Origin: Rhodothermales bacterium | Lineage (GTDB): Bacteria; Bacteroidota; Rhodothermia; Rhodothermales; Bin80 | Assembly: GCA_958296045.1 (NCBI GenBank) | Contig: CATQHT010000003.1 | Location: 135,246-199,245 of the forward strand | Direction: 5' to 3' | DNA length: 64,000 nt | Part shown: in pieces, positions 26,132 to 36,221 of the stretch | Position numbering within the stretch: position 1 is the first letter of the stretch | Layout of the letters: each line of letters opens with the position of its first letter | The notes under the pieces: generated by a model | The model's input: only the letters and a program-made list of their open reading frames with translations | What the model was told of the DNA's origin: nothing | Databases searched by the model: none | Made by a program: the position numbers and the translations under genes

Positions 26132-28954
26132 ATGCGATTTGCGCCTTTGTCCTTTATAAAGATCGTGACCTTATCTATGGTGGCAGGCAGTTGGACGCCA
26201 GGCAGCACCTTGGGTCAAGATTCTCTTGACGCGGCGATTCCCCTGGACCCTCTCGTCAGGTCTGGCACGCTGAGCAATGGCCTCACATTCTACGTCAGAG
26301 AAAACTCCAAGCCAGCCAATCGACTGGAGATGCGCTTGGTCGTTAACGCAGGCAGCCTGCAGGAAGACGACGATCAGCTCGGATTGGCACACTTCGTGGA
26401 GCACATGCTCTTCAATGGTACACGGCGCTTTCCACGGCAGAGCCTGGTCGAGTTCTTTGAGCAGATCGGGATGCGCTTCGGCCCCGACATCAACGCGTAC
26501 ACCTCGTTTGATGCCACGGTTTTCCAGCTTCAGGTCCCCACAGACAGCCTCCCGGTCGTGCATGCCGCCTTTGAGGTCCTGCAGGATTGGGCCCGGGATG
26601 CTACGTTGGATCCGCACGAAATAGAGAAGGAACGTGGTGTGCTGGTGGAAGAATGGCGCCATGGCCGAGGTGCTGCTGGACGCGTTCGTGATCAGCTATT
26701 GGCCATGTTGTTTGCAGGCTCTCGATACGCGGACCGTCTTCCCATCGGTGACACGCTTTCGCTAGAGCGCAGTCCCGCAGCCGCCATTGAACGGTACTAT
26801 CGGACCTGGTACCGACCCGAATTGATGACCATCGTACTCGTAGGCGATCTTTCAGCGGACCAGATGGAGGGTTGGGTCCGCGAATATTTTGGCTACCTCA
26901 CCAATCCCCCCGATGCACGGCCCAGAATTGAGTACCGACTCTCGCCGGGCTCGACTGTGCAACACCAAGTCATTGTAGATCCAGAGGCCACCACCACGGC
27001 ATTCACAGTCTACTATCGCCAGCCTTATGCGACAAATAGCACGTTGCGCGCCTATCGCGGACTGGTACTAAGTCGCCTGGCCACGGGCATGCTCAACAGG
27101 CGGCTGGCCGTAATAGCGCGTAATGGTCTGCAGTCGCCATTTCTTTGGGCACGCCTGACCAGAAGTACACTCGTACGCCTCCATACCGCATATACACTGT
27201 CTGGGCAGGTGGACGAAGACAGCCTGCTTCAAGGATTGGAGGCAGCACTGCGAGAGCTCCACCGCGCCATCGAGCTTGGATTCACCACAAGTGAATTGGA
27301 GCGCCAGAAGCAGGTCTTGCTGCGCAGCCGGGAACGGGCGCATCAGGAACGTGATCATACCCTCTCGTCCCGTCTTGCACAGCAGCTCGTGCACCATCAA
27401 CTCGGCGGCTCACCAGTGCCCGGCAGCGAACGTGAACTGGCCATGATGCAAAAGATGCTCGCGGGCATTTCTGCAGCCGAGGTACATCAGTACCTGCGGT
27501 CCAAGACTGCTACAGAGAACCAATTGATTGTGGTCTCCATGCCGGACAAAGCAGGCCTCACCCCGCCCGACAGCCGGATGCTGCAGGAGGCTGCCAGGCG
27601 TGCAAGGGAAGCAACCCTGACGCCCTATGAAGACATCGCCGATGACGAACCACTGCTGAGCGCACTACCATCATCAGCCGATGTCCTGCAGACACGTGAG
27701 GACTCTGCGGCAGGTATCACTGAATTCACGATGAGCAACGGGGTCCACATAGTGGTAAAGCCCACCCAATTCAAGTCAGACGAAGTACTCTTTACAGCAT
27801 TCGGCATAGGAGGCACCTCTCTCTACAGTGACGAAGAATACTTCGATGCCACACTCGCCAGCCTTGTCGTACAACGCAGTGGTGCAGGCGACTTTCCCCA
27901 GAGCGTACTTCGACAAAAGCTCGCGGGCAAGAATGTCCAAGTGGCGCCCTTTGTCACCGAGCACACGCAAGGATTCAACGGCCGTGCGTCAGCAACCGAC
28001 CTGGAAACCTTATTTCAGCTGATCCATCTGTATGCCACCACGCCGCGGGCTGACACAACTGCCCTTCAGTCACTCAAGAATCACCAGCGCAGCCAGCTGA
28101 TCAACCGGCAGGCCGACCCGGCCACGGCATTCTCAGATGCCCTGTTCCGGGCCTTTTACGGAGACCACAAGAGGCGAAGGCTGCTCACAACTGGTGACAT
28201 TGATCGTCTGAGCGCGCAGCGCTCCCTGAAAATCTACAGAGACCGCTTTGCGGATTTCGCAGACTTCACGTTCATCTTTGTCGGCAACATTGACACCGGA
28301 ACGCTACTTACATTGGCGCAAACCTATCTGGGCACATTGCCAAGTCTCAGCCGCGCAGAGTCCTGGCGCGATGTGGAGCCGGAGCTGCCCCAAGGTATCG
28401 TAAAGAAGGAAGTCTACAAGGGATCGGAGCCCAAGAGTCGCGTGGGCATCGTGTTTCATGGCCCAATTGATTACTCATTTGCCTCTGCCCATCGGCTGCA
28501 GTCTTTGGGAATGGTACTTGATATCCGCATTCGGGAGGAACTGCGGGAGGCCCTTGGAGGGATATATAGCGCATCGGTCCAGGCCGGTGCGGTGCGCATA
28601 CCCCGCCCCAGTTACACTATATCCCTCTACTTCGGATGTGCACCTGACCGGGTTAGAGAGATGACAAGCGCCGTGTTCAGTATCGTTGACAGCCTTAGGG
28701 AAGCGGCGCCGTCACCCGCGCTCGTCACCCGCGTGCAGGCACAGCAGCGCCAAGCGCATCGCGAACAGCTGGAAACGAACGAGTTCTGGCTCAGCGCCCT
28801 GCAAAATGCATGGTTCCACGGTGAGTCCCTAGATTCTGTCTTGCAGTACGAACCCCTGGTAGATGCCCTGTCACCTGCAGATGTGCAGGCTGCTGCGCGT
28901 TCCTGGCTGGGGGATCGTTACATCCAGGTCACACTCTGGCCCGCTAAGGAATAA
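26132..28954 (+). CDS. M16-family zinc metalloprotease (two-domain, exported)
   Basis: The 940-residue protein has an N-terminal hydrophobic signal, then a peptidase_M16 domain with the inverted zinc motif HFVEH (His87, Glu90, His91) and the third ligand Glu167 in EIEKERGVLVEEW. A second half (from about residue 520) repeats the fold without the HxxEH motif, as usual for this family. Members degrade peptides in the periplasm or process exported proteins; the target is unknown. It stands alone on the plus strand and has the full length of two-domain enzymes. Confidence 0.93.
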   Translation: MRFAPLSFIKIVTLSMVAGSWTPGSTLGQDSLDAAIPLDPLVRSGTLSNGLTFYVRENSKPANRLEMRLVVNAGSLQEDDDQLGLAHFVEHMLFNGTRRFPRQSLVEFFEQIGMRFGPDINAYTSFDATVFQLQVPTDSLPVVHAAFEVLQDWARDATLDPHEIEKERGVLVEEWRHGRGAAGRVRDQLLAMLFAGSRYADRLPIGDTLSLERSPAAAIERYYRTWYRPELMTIVLVGDLSADQMEGWVREYFGYLTNPPDARPRIEYRLSPGSTVQHQVIVDPEATTTAFTVYYRQPYATNSTLRAYRGLVLSRLATGMLNRRLAVIARNGLQSPFLWARLTRSTLVRLHTAYTLSGQVDEDSLLQGLEAALRELHRAIELGFTTSELERQKQVLLRSRERAHQERDHTLSSRLAQQLVHHQLGGSPVPGSERELAMMQKMLAGISAAEVHQYLRSKTATENQLIVVSMPDKAGLTPPDSRMLQEAARRAREATLTPYEDIADDEPLLSALPSSADVLQTREDSAAGITEFTMSNGVHIVVKPTQFKSDEVLFTAFGIGGTSLYSDEEYFDATLASLVVQRSGAGDFPQSVLRQKLAGKNVQVAPFVTEHTQGFNGRASATDLETLFQLIHLYATTPRADTTALQSLKNHQRSQLINRQADPATAFSDALFRAFYGDHKRRRLLTTGDIDRLSAQRSLKIYRDRFADFADFTFIFVGNIDTGTLLTLAQTYLGTLPSLSRAESWRDVEPELPQGIVKKEVYKGSEPKSRVGIVFHGPIDYSFASAHRLQSLGMVLDIRIREELREALGGIYSASVQAGAVRIPRPSYTISLYFGCAPDRVREMTSAVFSIVDSLREAAPSPALVTRVQAQQRQAHREQLETNEFWLSALQNAWFHGESLDSVLQYEPLVDALSPADVQAAARSWLGDRYIQVTLWPAKE

Positions 28955-29189
28955 AGGTCCGTCGGACATCATTCAGTGAACAGAGCGCCGCGGTCAAGTC
29001 AACTGGATTTCTCATATACCAGCATCCGGCAAGATGGGAATCTTCGCAATGAGGCAGCTGCGCGCGCTGCAGGGCAACTGCTCGGTGCCAGATGTTGCGC
29101 GTCCCTGACTACCGAGGCTCCCGGGTCGCACGTCACGCAACTATTTCCGCACATGGGTGCCGCGCACGTTTCCGGTTCCGCACAGCGAC
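28955..29189. other. Gap without recognised features
   Basis: About 235 bp between the M16 stop and the convergent barrel-protein stop. No tRNA, ORF or terminator-type hairpin with a T run was identified. Confidence 0.3.
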
Positions 29190-29879
29190 TTAGTAGTCGA
29201 CACTGAAGCCGAAGAAGGACATAATCGTGTCGGTGCGCGACCTTGACGGCTTGAATGCGCTGCTGCCGCCGACACGAGTGATCGTGAGCGGCTTAATGTA
29301 GGTCGCTGCTCCACCCAACATGTATCGCGCGCCGAATTGCACGCGAGCATTCACCCCTGCTACCCGAGTGCCAATACCCAGGCCAATCCCTGTGCCGTAA
29401 CTGATGGCGGTGTCTCGAATGTTGGACCACCGGTCTATAGACCTGTCGCTATCCCCGAGGAGCTCTGTCTTGGTCCGCAACTCTTTCAGTCCCACCAGCC
29501 CTTCGGCATACGGCGTGATCCTGCCGAAATCCTGCTCCACCTTCAGAACCACATGCCCTGATCTCATGTCATTCACTGTCCTGTACCGACTCCCTTCTGT
29601 GTTTCCCAGACCATATGCCCAACTATCGAAGGTCTCGCGCCCGTACTCATAAGCGCTGCCCTCTATGCCTATCACGACAGGCGTGCTCTTAAATCTGTAA
29701 CCTAAGAATGCCGACCAGCCGAATCCTACATCCTCCAATCCTCTGGCGAATTCTCCCACTGGTACCATCACGCCGCCAACTACTGCAACGCGCCACCCCA
29801 TTTGGGCATGTGTCTGCGCACGGACGGTACTGGGTACTACGAAAAGCGAGGCAATAAGGAGACGAGACAGCGTAGTCAT
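29190..29879 (-). CDS. Outer-membrane beta-barrel protein, unknown function
   Basis: The 229-residue protein has a signal peptide (LLIASLFVVPSTVRAQ) and alternating strands with Gly and aromatic residues: WRVAVVGGVMVPVGEFARG, FGWSAFLGYRFKSTPVVIG, GHVVLKVEQDFGRITPYAEG, SYGTGIGLGIGTRV and a C-terminal aromatic FFGFSVDY. This is the usual look of small eight-stranded OMP_b-brl proteins of the outer membrane. No specific family was recognised. It lies 57 bp upstream-side of the AcuI-like gene's stop and may be transcribed separately. Confidence 0.75.
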   Translation of the reverse strand: MTTLSRLLIASLFVVPSTVRAQTHAQMGWRVAVVGGVMVPVGEFARGLEDVGFGWSAFLGYRFKSTPVVIGIEGSAYEYGRETFDSWAYGLGNTEGSRYRTVNDMRSGHVVLKVEQDFGRITPYAEGLVGLKELRTKTELLGDSDRSIDRWSNIRDTAISYGTGIGLGIGTRVAGVNARVQFGARYMLGGAATYIKPLTITRVGGSSAFKPSRSRTDTIMSFFGFSVDY

Positions 29880-29936
29880 ATGCTGAGCAGGATTGTTCTT
29901 CTGTTACCCGTCGAGCCGCTGGCGCCTGCATGAAAG

Positions 29937-30923
29937 TCACGCGTGGGGATCCACCACATGTCGGCCGAAGGTTTTTCCTGCCACCATATCCGCGCATACC
30001 TCAGGAATCTCTCCTAGCGCCACCGTACGCGTATGAATCGCTTGCACCATCGACGCGGTCAGGAGCTCCGCCAGGCGATCCCATGCTAGGCGGCGACGGC
30101 GCCTAGAAGAAGTGTTGGAGTCAATCCCCAACAGGTTTACTCCCCTTAGGATAAACGGATATACGGTGGTATGGAGGGTCGCTCCAGCAGCATTGCCGGA
30201 GGCTGCAACGCTGCCGTGCCGTGCAAGCGTGGCAAGTACCGCCGCCAGAGAGGCACCGCCGGCGGCATCTACGGCGCCCACATACCGGGCATGCTCCAGC
30301 GGGCGCCCAGGCTGCAGGCGATCCACTGTCTCGCTCGCACCCAGCGTTCGTAGGTGCGTCCACCGGTACCGCTTGCCAGACGCCGCTGTGACGATATATC
30401 CAAGCGCAGACAACAGCGCCACTGCAAAGCTGCCCACGCCTCCAGAAGCCCCCGTCACTACCACCCTGCCGCGATCAGGCGTTACGCCGTGCACCTCCAA
30501 TGCCATTATCGATAGCATGGCGGTCAATCCGGCCGTACCAACCACCATGCTCCAGAACGGCGAGATGCCGTCAGGTAATTTTAGCAGGTAGGTGTCTGGC
30601 ACAGCCTGCTGCTGGGCGAAGGCGCCCCAGTACCGCTCACCCTGCCCTCCTCCGGTAAGAACAACGAGGTCCCCTTCCGCATAAGAACTCGTGTTCCTCC
30701 GCACGCGCCCAACCAGATCAATGCCGGGCACGAACGGATAATCGCCCTGGATAATTTTTCCCTGGCCCGTGACCGCAAGGGCATCCTTGTAGTTTATGCT
30801 CGAGTACAGGACATCGACCGGAATGTTATCGCTGCTCAGCGCACCTGACTGCCCTGCATTCAAATGCGTGACAGTGGGTTGGCCGTACGCCGTCAGCACC
30901 AAGGCCTGGAATGTGGTAATCAC
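29937..30923 (-). CDS. acuI: YhdH/AcuI-type NADPH-dependent quinone oxidoreductase (acrylyl-CoA reductase-like)
   Basis: The 328-residue zinc-free medium-chain dehydrogenase shows DVLYSSINYKDALAVTGQG and YPFVPGIDLVGRV, the signature of the YhdH/AcuI group. The nucleotide-binding loop is VVVTGASGGVGSFAVALLS. Family members reduce acryloyl-CoA to propionyl-CoA. The start ATG at 30923 is only 15 bp from the divergent TonB-like start, so promoters of the two genes must overlap each other's 5' ends. The symbol rests on family resemblance only. Confidence 0.8.
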   Translation of the reverse strand: MITTFQALVLTAYGQPTVTHLNAGQSGALSSDNIPVDVLYSSINYKDALAVTGQGKIIQGDYPFVPGIDLVGRVRRNTSSYAEGDLVVLTGGGQGERYWGAFAQQQAVPDTYLLKLPDGISPFWSMVVGTAGLTAMLSIMALEVHGVTPDRGRVVVTGASGGVGSFAVALLSALGYIVTAASGKRYRWTHLRTLGASETVDRLQPGRPLEHARYVGAVDAAGGASLAAVLATLARHGSVAASGNAAGATLHTTVYPFILRGVNLLGIDSNTSSRRRRRLAWDRLAELLTASMVQAIHTRTVALGEIPEVCADMVAGKTFGRHVVDPHA

Positions 30924-30938
30924 TTATTGTACGAATCC

Positions 30939-31610
30939 ATGAGAGCAGATTACCAGGAGACGTACGCCGTGCGGATAATGGTCTCGCTGGCCGCTAGCTT
31001 AGTGGTGGTTGGACTGGCGTTTAACGTTCCATTTGACGCCAAGACTCCGCGGCCTCCGTCGTGGCGAGCGCTGGGACGCCACAGTGTGCCAGCCAGTGAG
31101 TTGCAGCTTTCTGGAAGCGATGCCGCCTTCGGCATTCCCATCATGGAAAGAAAGATTCTGGGGCCACCTGCCGATGTCGTGCCCCTGCCTGTGGAAAAAG
31201 AGCCAAAGCCAGAGCGTGAGGCTGAAGCTGACAGTGCTCGCGAGGTTGCCACGCCTTCCATCGCTAAGGTGACAGCGATGCCGGTCCTAGACTTCGTCGA
31301 TAACATGCCCACGATTCAGGGCGGACTGGCAGCCTACTACATTCACATCGAGTACCCGGAAGAAGCAAGGATGCGTGGCATTGAGGGCCGCCTCACGCTG
31401 AGTTTCATCGTGGAACGTAACGGCACGACAAGCGATGTGAAGGTCGAACGTGGGCTGCATCCACTCTGCGACTCCGCTGCCGTCCGGGCGCTGCGCCACA
31501 CGGTATTCATTCCCGGTCAGCACCGGGGCAGCGCCAAGCGTGTCCGCATGCGCCTGCCCGTTCGCTTTGTCCTGGTCCATGCCGACTCGGTCGACCAGGA
31601 CATCGGCTGA
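30939..31610 (+). CDS. TonB-like energy-transducer protein
   Basis: From ATG 30939 the product is 223 residues. One N-terminal membrane helix (IMVSLAASLVVVGLAFNVPF) is followed by a Pro/Glu-rich linker (PLPVEKEPKPEREAEA) and a C-terminal TonB domain: HIEYPEEARMRGIEGRLTLS, VERNGTTSDVKVERGLHP and CDSAAVRALRHTVFIPGQ. TonB proteins couple the inner-membrane proton gradient to outer-membrane receptors; no ExbBD or receptor gene is nearby. The frame is open back to 30864, but that would run into the divergent gene. Confidence 0.82.
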   Translation: MRADYQETYAVRIMVSLAASLVVVGLAFNVPFDAKTPRPPSWRALGRHSVPASELQLSGSDAAFGIPIMERKILGPPADVVPLPVEKEPKPEREAEADSAREVATPSIAKVTAMPVLDFVDNMPTIQGGLAAYYIHIEYPEEARMRGIEGRLTLSFIVERNGTTSDVKVERGLHPLCDSAAVRALRHTVFIPGQHRGSAKRVRMRLPVRFVLVHADSVDQDIG

Positions 31611-31647
31611 CCGATGTGTCATCCGCGCCCAGTGCTGCCACAATGCG

Positions 31648-33249
31648 CTACATCGGGGGATAGGAATACGAAGCGCCAAAGCCGAGTGGGATTCCCAGCG
31701 TCCAGTATAACACGAGGAATGCCGACCAGATGGCCAGAAACAGCAAGCTGTAGGGAATCATGAACGATGTCAGCGTTCCAATACCCGTCTTCTTTACGTA
31801 CTTCTGACAGTACACCACGACAAGCGGGAAATACGGCATCAGTGGCGTGATGATGTTAGAAGACGAGTCCCCGACACGGTAGGCGGCCTGCGTAAGCTCT
31901 GGGGAAATGCCTACTTGCATCAGCATCGGTACGAAGATGGGAGCCAGGAGCGCCCATTTGGCAGAAGCCGACCCTACAAAAAGATTTACAAACGCTGTTA
32001 GGAGGATGATGCCGACAATAGTCACCGGACCAGGCAGCATGAGCGCCTTGAGCAGGCCCGCACCCTTGAGCGCCAAGAGCGCGCCAATGTTGGAAGCCCC
32101 GAACGCATGTACAAACAGCGCGCAGAAGAACGCCATAACGATGTAGTACGACATCCCTTTCATCGCTTCAGTCATGGCATCGATCATATCCTTTGACCTC
32201 TTGAATGCGCCTGACACATAGCCGAATACCACGCCTGGAATCAGAAACAGCAGAAAGATCAGCGGAACGATGGACTGCATGATCGGCGCCGCGAATGAGT
32301 TAAGGCTGCCGGCGGCGTCCCTGAACGGAGAGCTTGCAGGCAATAGCGCAAGAATCAGCAGGATCATGCCAAGAACCATCACTCCGGTAGCCCACCAGAA
32401 GGCGCGTAGCTCTCTGCGACCGATGGTGGACATCTCCGGCGCTCCTTCCGCGTCGTCGTCCACCGCGGTGTTTCGGGTCAGACGCGGCTCCACGATGCGA
32501 TCCGTCACGTACCAAGCCAGCGCGATGATGAGAATGCTGGATATGGCTGTGAAGAAGTAGTTGCACAGCGGGTTGACCAGGATGGCCGGGTCAATGATTT
32601 GCGCGGCCGGCTGCGTAAATCCCTGCAGCAGCGGATCGAGGGCCGCAGGCGCCGGGTTGGCGCTGAAACCGCCGGACACGCCTGCAAAGGCGGCCGCGAT
32701 GCCAGCCAATGGGTGCCGTCCAGCCGCATAGAAAATCACACCTCCCAGCGGAATCACCAGCACATAGCCCGCGTCCACCGCGCTGTGGCTGATCAGGCCT
32801 ACCAGCACTACCATCGGAGTTAGCAGCTTAGCTGTGGTTCGGCTCAGCAGCAGCTTGATGGCAGTATTGAAGTAGCCCGCTTCATCAGCCACCCCAACGC
32901 CAAGCATGGCTACCAACACCACCCCTAAGGGGGCAAAGCTGGTAAAGATCTCGACCATCTGCGCGAGGAAGGCGGTAAGAGCGGACCCCGAAAGCAGGTT
33001 GGTCACCTGGAGCGGCAAGCCGTTGCGAGGATCTTCGACCGTGAAGGCTATAGGAGCCAAAAGCGCAGATAATGCCCAGACAATAATCAGCGCGAACAGA
33101 AACAGCATCGCCGGGTCAGGCAGCTTGTTGCCGATCACCTCGATGGTGCTCAGGGCCCGATCCACAAAGGTCTTGCGGGGTTGGAACTCTCCGCTAGCGG
33201 GGGGTATGCCGGGGGTATTGCCAGTCACAGGTGGAGTGTCAGATGGCAT
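31648..33249 (-). CDS. AbgT-family transporter
   Basis: The 533-residue polytopic protein carries AbgT features: RALSTIEVIGNKLPDPAMLF at the start, MLGVGVADEAGYFNTAIK, GLISHSAVDAGYVLVIPLGG, FAGVSGGFSANPAPAALDPL, and VNLFVGSASAKWALLAPIFVP. AbgT proteins import p-aminobenzoyl-glutamate or, in some homologues, export antimetabolites. The C-terminal GDSSSNIITPLMPYFPLV motif is complete. It is convergent with the TonB-like gene and 18 bp from the stop of the DUF5916 gene, with the same orientation. Confidence 0.9.
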   Translation of the reverse strand: MPSDTPPVTGNTPGIPPASGEFQPRKTFVDRALSTIEVIGNKLPDPAMLFLFALIIVWALSALLAPIAFTVEDPRNGLPLQVTNLLSGSALTAFLAQMVEIFTSFAPLGVVLVAMLGVGVADEAGYFNTAIKLLLSRTTAKLLTPMVVLVGLISHSAVDAGYVLVIPLGGVIFYAAGRHPLAGIAAAFAGVSGGFSANPAPAALDPLLQGFTQPAAQIIDPAILVNPLCNYFFTAISSILIIALAWYVTDRIVEPRLTRNTAVDDDAEGAPEMSTIGRRELRAFWWATGVMVLGMILLILALLPASSPFRDAAGSLNSFAAPIMQSIVPLIFLLFLIPGVVFGYVSGAFKRSKDMIDAMTEAMKGMSYYIVMAFFCALFVHAFGASNIGALLALKGAGLLKALMLPGPVTIVGIILLTAFVNLFVGSASAKWALLAPIFVPMLMQVGISPELTQAAYRVGDSSSNIITPLMPYFPLVVVYCQKYVKKTGIGTLTSFMIPYSLLFLAIWSAFLVLYWTLGIPLGFGASYSYPPM

Positions 33250-33267
33250 GCTGATGGTGCATTCTAA

Positions 33268-35481
33268 TTATAGGAGTACGAGGTACGTCAGCTTCGCGAT
33301 ACCAGCGGTGCTCAGCATCGTCACATCGCGCCGCGGATCAAACAGGTTGTCGTGCGTGCCGGTAAAGTGATATGCCGTATTGAACACCAAGAACAAGTCA
33401 CTACCTGGCTTGTGAATCCAATTCACCCGAATATTGGCTTGCAGGTCGCGCGTGAAGTTGTCATACTGGATGAGCGCCGTGGCAAACAACTTGCGGCTTA
33501 GCGCTCCCAGGATGGAAGCTGACAGCGTGGTGGCATCGAACTTTCCGCCGGATACCGGAAGGTCTATCATTGAATACGAAACCTCTGCCTCAACATTCAG
33601 GTGCCGAGACGGTCTGAAACCCATGCCACCGGTCAGGTCCGTGCGTGATCCAGAAAAGAAGCCGCCCGTCGACACTGCTACATTGCCATAAATGGGGCGA
33701 CTGGAATCTGTGTCGCCTCTTACAGACACCTGCGTGTAGGTGTAGTCCCCGGCTACAATCTCCACATCGGGCCGGATCCGAAATTCGGATTCGAGCCGCT
33801 CAAACTGGCGTGCCACCACTATTTCAATGCCGTCCCGTCGGTGCATTTCTGCGCCTGCGGAAATCTGCATGCTTGCAGACTGCAGCCTGCCATCCTGTCC
33901 TTCTATAGGGGTATAGCGCGCGACAGTGATGAAACGCCGGACAAACGGCAGGCCTGCCAGCTCGACGACCGGGGAATATTGCAGTTCCGCCGAATAGCGG
34001 CGCTGGTCACGCCTGCGAACGAATCCCAAAGCCGGATGGTAGTTAGCGCCTACGCCGGTATATGAGACGGCAGCGCCATAGGTATCATTGAGTAGCCGCA
34101 AACTTGCATGGCCAGCCGTCCCCCTGTGATCTGGATCGAAGTCGTTTACATGGGCATACCAGGCACTGAATTCGCTGGAGCTCCAGAATCGGTATTGCGC
34201 ATCTACGCCCAGCGCGATGTTGGAGCCGTCGGCTGAGTGCAGGTTGGTCAAGATCGCTCCCGCGGTGGTACGCGGAAACAGCGTGGCCCGAATGCGCGCA
34301 ACGGTGTTGTTATAGCTCTGACCTCCAAACAGGCGGCCCATGCGCTTGCCGGTCTCAATATTCATGAAGCCCACAGACAGCGGACCCAGCTGGCCGGTCA
34401 GACGAACACCGGCCAGTATCCTTTCTGTGACACCGATGCGTCGGGAAAAGAAGGTCTGCGTCGTGCGCGGGTTGCCATGCTCAAACAGTCCGCTGCGCTC
34501 GAGAAAGAACTCGCGTTTCTCTGGAAAAAAGAGACTGAATCGAGTGAGGTTGAGCTGCACGTTGTCGGCCTCCACCTGTGCGAAGTCCGTATTGACGCTC
34601 AGGTCTGCTGTCAGATTACTCGTGATGCCATACTTGATGTCAATACCCAGGTCGCGCTGAAACTCCATAGTCGTAAACTCGCTGCGCAGGCTTTGCCGAC
34701 TCTGCTGGACACCAGTGATCACATAGGGCTTGATTTCAATGTTCTTGCCCCGTCGCACGTTTTTGAGGCCTGCTAGTGTTCCGTATTGGGATACGGCCGC
34801 GAGGACTCCAAAGCGCCCCCCATATTCGAGGCCGATTTCCGGCCATATGACTCGTTCATTCTTCCGATTGATCATCCGCGAAAGCATCAGACCAAACTCC
34901 AGGTCTTCGCCTTTGGGAAAGCGCAGCTGCCTGAACGGGATTGCCACCTCCATCGTCCACCCTTCATCGGTGATGACCGTTTCGCTGCGAAACACCGCAT
35001 CCCATGAAAAGCTGTCCAGGGTCAGCCCTTCATCGGTGATCGTTGCATCATCCTGTGTTCCTAACGCATTCATCTCGAACAGGTACGAGTTGCGCCCATC
35101 CATATAGGTGTCCAGCGCGATGTAGGCATGGTCGTCCCGGTCATTGCGCCCACCCCGCTCCAGGTTCTTCGCCCGTATCAGGTGCGGTTCGCTGTCATAG
35201 AATGTAAAAGCAAAAAATAGGTAGTCTGCATTGTAGGCGATGCGCACCTCGGAGGGTTCCGTAGGTGGCTGTCCTTCATCGGGCCACACCTGCACAAAGG
35301 CCGTGATGGGAGTGATCTCCTGCCAAATGGCTTCATCAAGCATGCCATCGATGCGTGGGCTTTCCGGCGAGTACACCGCCACGGCCCGATCCTTTGTCAA
35401 AGGTTCTGATTGTCCGCGGACAATAGGCGGCAAGCACAGAAACATCCCTACGGCAGCTATGAGCGTGCAGGCCCGGCTCAT
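33268..35481 (-). CDS. DUF5916 protein with N-terminal CBM9-like domain
   Basis: From ATG 35481 the product is 737 residues with a signal peptide (LIAAVGMFLCLPPIVRGQ). An N-terminal CBM9-like domain follows (ESPRIDGMLDEAIWQEITPI, EVRIAYNADYLFFAFTFYDS, YLFEMNALGTQDDATI) and then a long DUF5916 beta-barrel-like region with FSLFFPEKREFFLERSGLF and HGNPRTTQTFFSRRIG. Such proteins are common in the Bacteroidota/Rhodothermota/Gemmatimonadota envelope; function is unknown. The ATG overlaps the stop of the TIGR02206 gene (ATGA). The open frame reaches 35571, but the signal peptide fixes the start. Confidence 0.85.
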   Translation of the reverse strand: MSRACTLIAAVGMFLCLPPIVRGQSEPLTKDRAVAVYSPESPRIDGMLDEAIWQEITPITAFVQVWPDEGQPPTEPSEVRIAYNADYLFFAFTFYDSEPHLIRAKNLERGGRNDRDDHAYIALDTYMDGRNSYLFEMNALGTQDDATITDEGLTLDSFSWDAVFRSETVITDEGWTMEVAIPFRQLRFPKGEDLEFGLMLSRMINRKNERVIWPEIGLEYGGRFGVLAAVSQYGTLAGLKNVRRGKNIEIKPYVITGVQQSRQSLRSEFTTMEFQRDLGIDIKYGITSNLTADLSVNTDFAQVEADNVQLNLTRFSLFFPEKREFFLERSGLFEHGNPRTTQTFFSRRIGVTERILAGVRLTGQLGPLSVGFMNIETGKRMGRLFGGQSYNNTVARIRATLFPRTTAGAILTNLHSADGSNIALGVDAQYRFWSSSEFSAWYAHVNDFDPDHRGTAGHASLRLLNDTYGAAVSYTGVGANYHPALGFVRRRDQRRYSAELQYSPVVELAGLPFVRRFITVARYTPIEGQDGRLQSASMQISAGAEMHRRDGIEIVVARQFERLESEFRIRPDVEIVAGDYTYTQVSVRGDTDSSRPIYGNVAVSTGGFFSGSRTDLTGGMGFRPSRHLNVEAEVSYSMIDLPVSGGKFDATTLSASILGALSRKLFATALIQYDNFTRDLQANIRVNWIHKPGSDLFLVFNTAYHFTGTHDNLFDPRRDVTMLSTAGIAKLTYLVLL

Positions 35482-36221
35482 CGTTTGCGCTTCAGGTATG
35501 CAAAAGGTAGATAGCTGAGTCCAAACAGCACGATCGCCAGCCCTTCGGTCACGAAAAGATACCAGGGCCACGGTCCGAAAAAGTCGAGTAGCGACGCCGT
35601 TGGCGGCTTTGCCATTAAGTAGAAGTAGTTGGTATCAAACAGAAGGTTAAAGGCGAGTACGAAGACCGCGAAGGCATTGACCCAGAGGAACGCCCGCAGG
35701 ATTCCTTTGAATGTGGGGTACAGCCGATACACCACGGTGGCATAAATGATGTAGACCAGGAGTCCGCTATGCGCCACCCAGTAGTAGATGAAGTCGTAGT
35801 GGGGAAAGCTCTCGCTAAGCCGCGGCGTGAAGTTGGCCTGCAGGGTTCCAGACAGAATCCAGTAGTACAGTAATTCATGAACACGCTGGGAAGGCCGCCA
35901 TGCCACGAAGGGTAGGATCATGGACATTAGGTAGCACAGATGGAACGGAATATCTTGTTTCCAATCGTAGTGTCCCAGCCAGGCCGCGATGCCATTCCAG
36001 GCTACCAGTACGGTAAAGATTCCAACCGCCAGCCCGCGACCCAGCTTCAACTGCTGCGTCTTATTCAGCTGCCGCCGTGCGAAGAACGGCAAGCCCGCGG
36101 TCAGCGCGAATACCGTCAGGAGCACGATGATATGCTCCTGGCTGAACATCGCGAACTCTCCATTATGCTCAAGAAATGCGCCCATGACCCGCTGTCTTTC
36201 GTTGGATGGTGCCGCCGACAC
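35478..36221 (-). CDS. TIGR02206/YwaF-type integral membrane protein
   Basis: The 247-residue protein has about seven hydrophobic helices and the YwaF/TMEM164-like features HEYWxxF-like FSQEHIIVLLTVFAL, the central DIPFHLCYLMSMILPF and the late FDTNYFYLMAKPPTASLLD then FFGPWPWYLFVTEGLAI. The conserved Asn-Tyr-x-Tyr-Leu and His are present. Its activity is not established in bacteria. An internal ATG at 36185 is an alternative start. It overlaps the DUF5916 gene by 4 bp. Confidence 0.82.
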   Translation of the reverse strand: MSAAPSNERQRVMGAFLEHNGEFAMFSQEHIIVLLTVFALTAGLPFFARRQLNKTQQLKLGRGLAVGIFTVLVAWNGIAAWLGHYDWKQDIPFHLCYLMSMILPFVAWRPSQRVHELLYYWILSGTLQANFTPRLSESFPHYDFIYYWVAHSGLLVYIIYATVVYRLYPTFKGILRAFLWVNAFAVFVLAFNLLFDTNYFYLMAKPPTASLLDFFGPWPWYLFVTEGLAIVLFGLSYLPFAYLKRKR

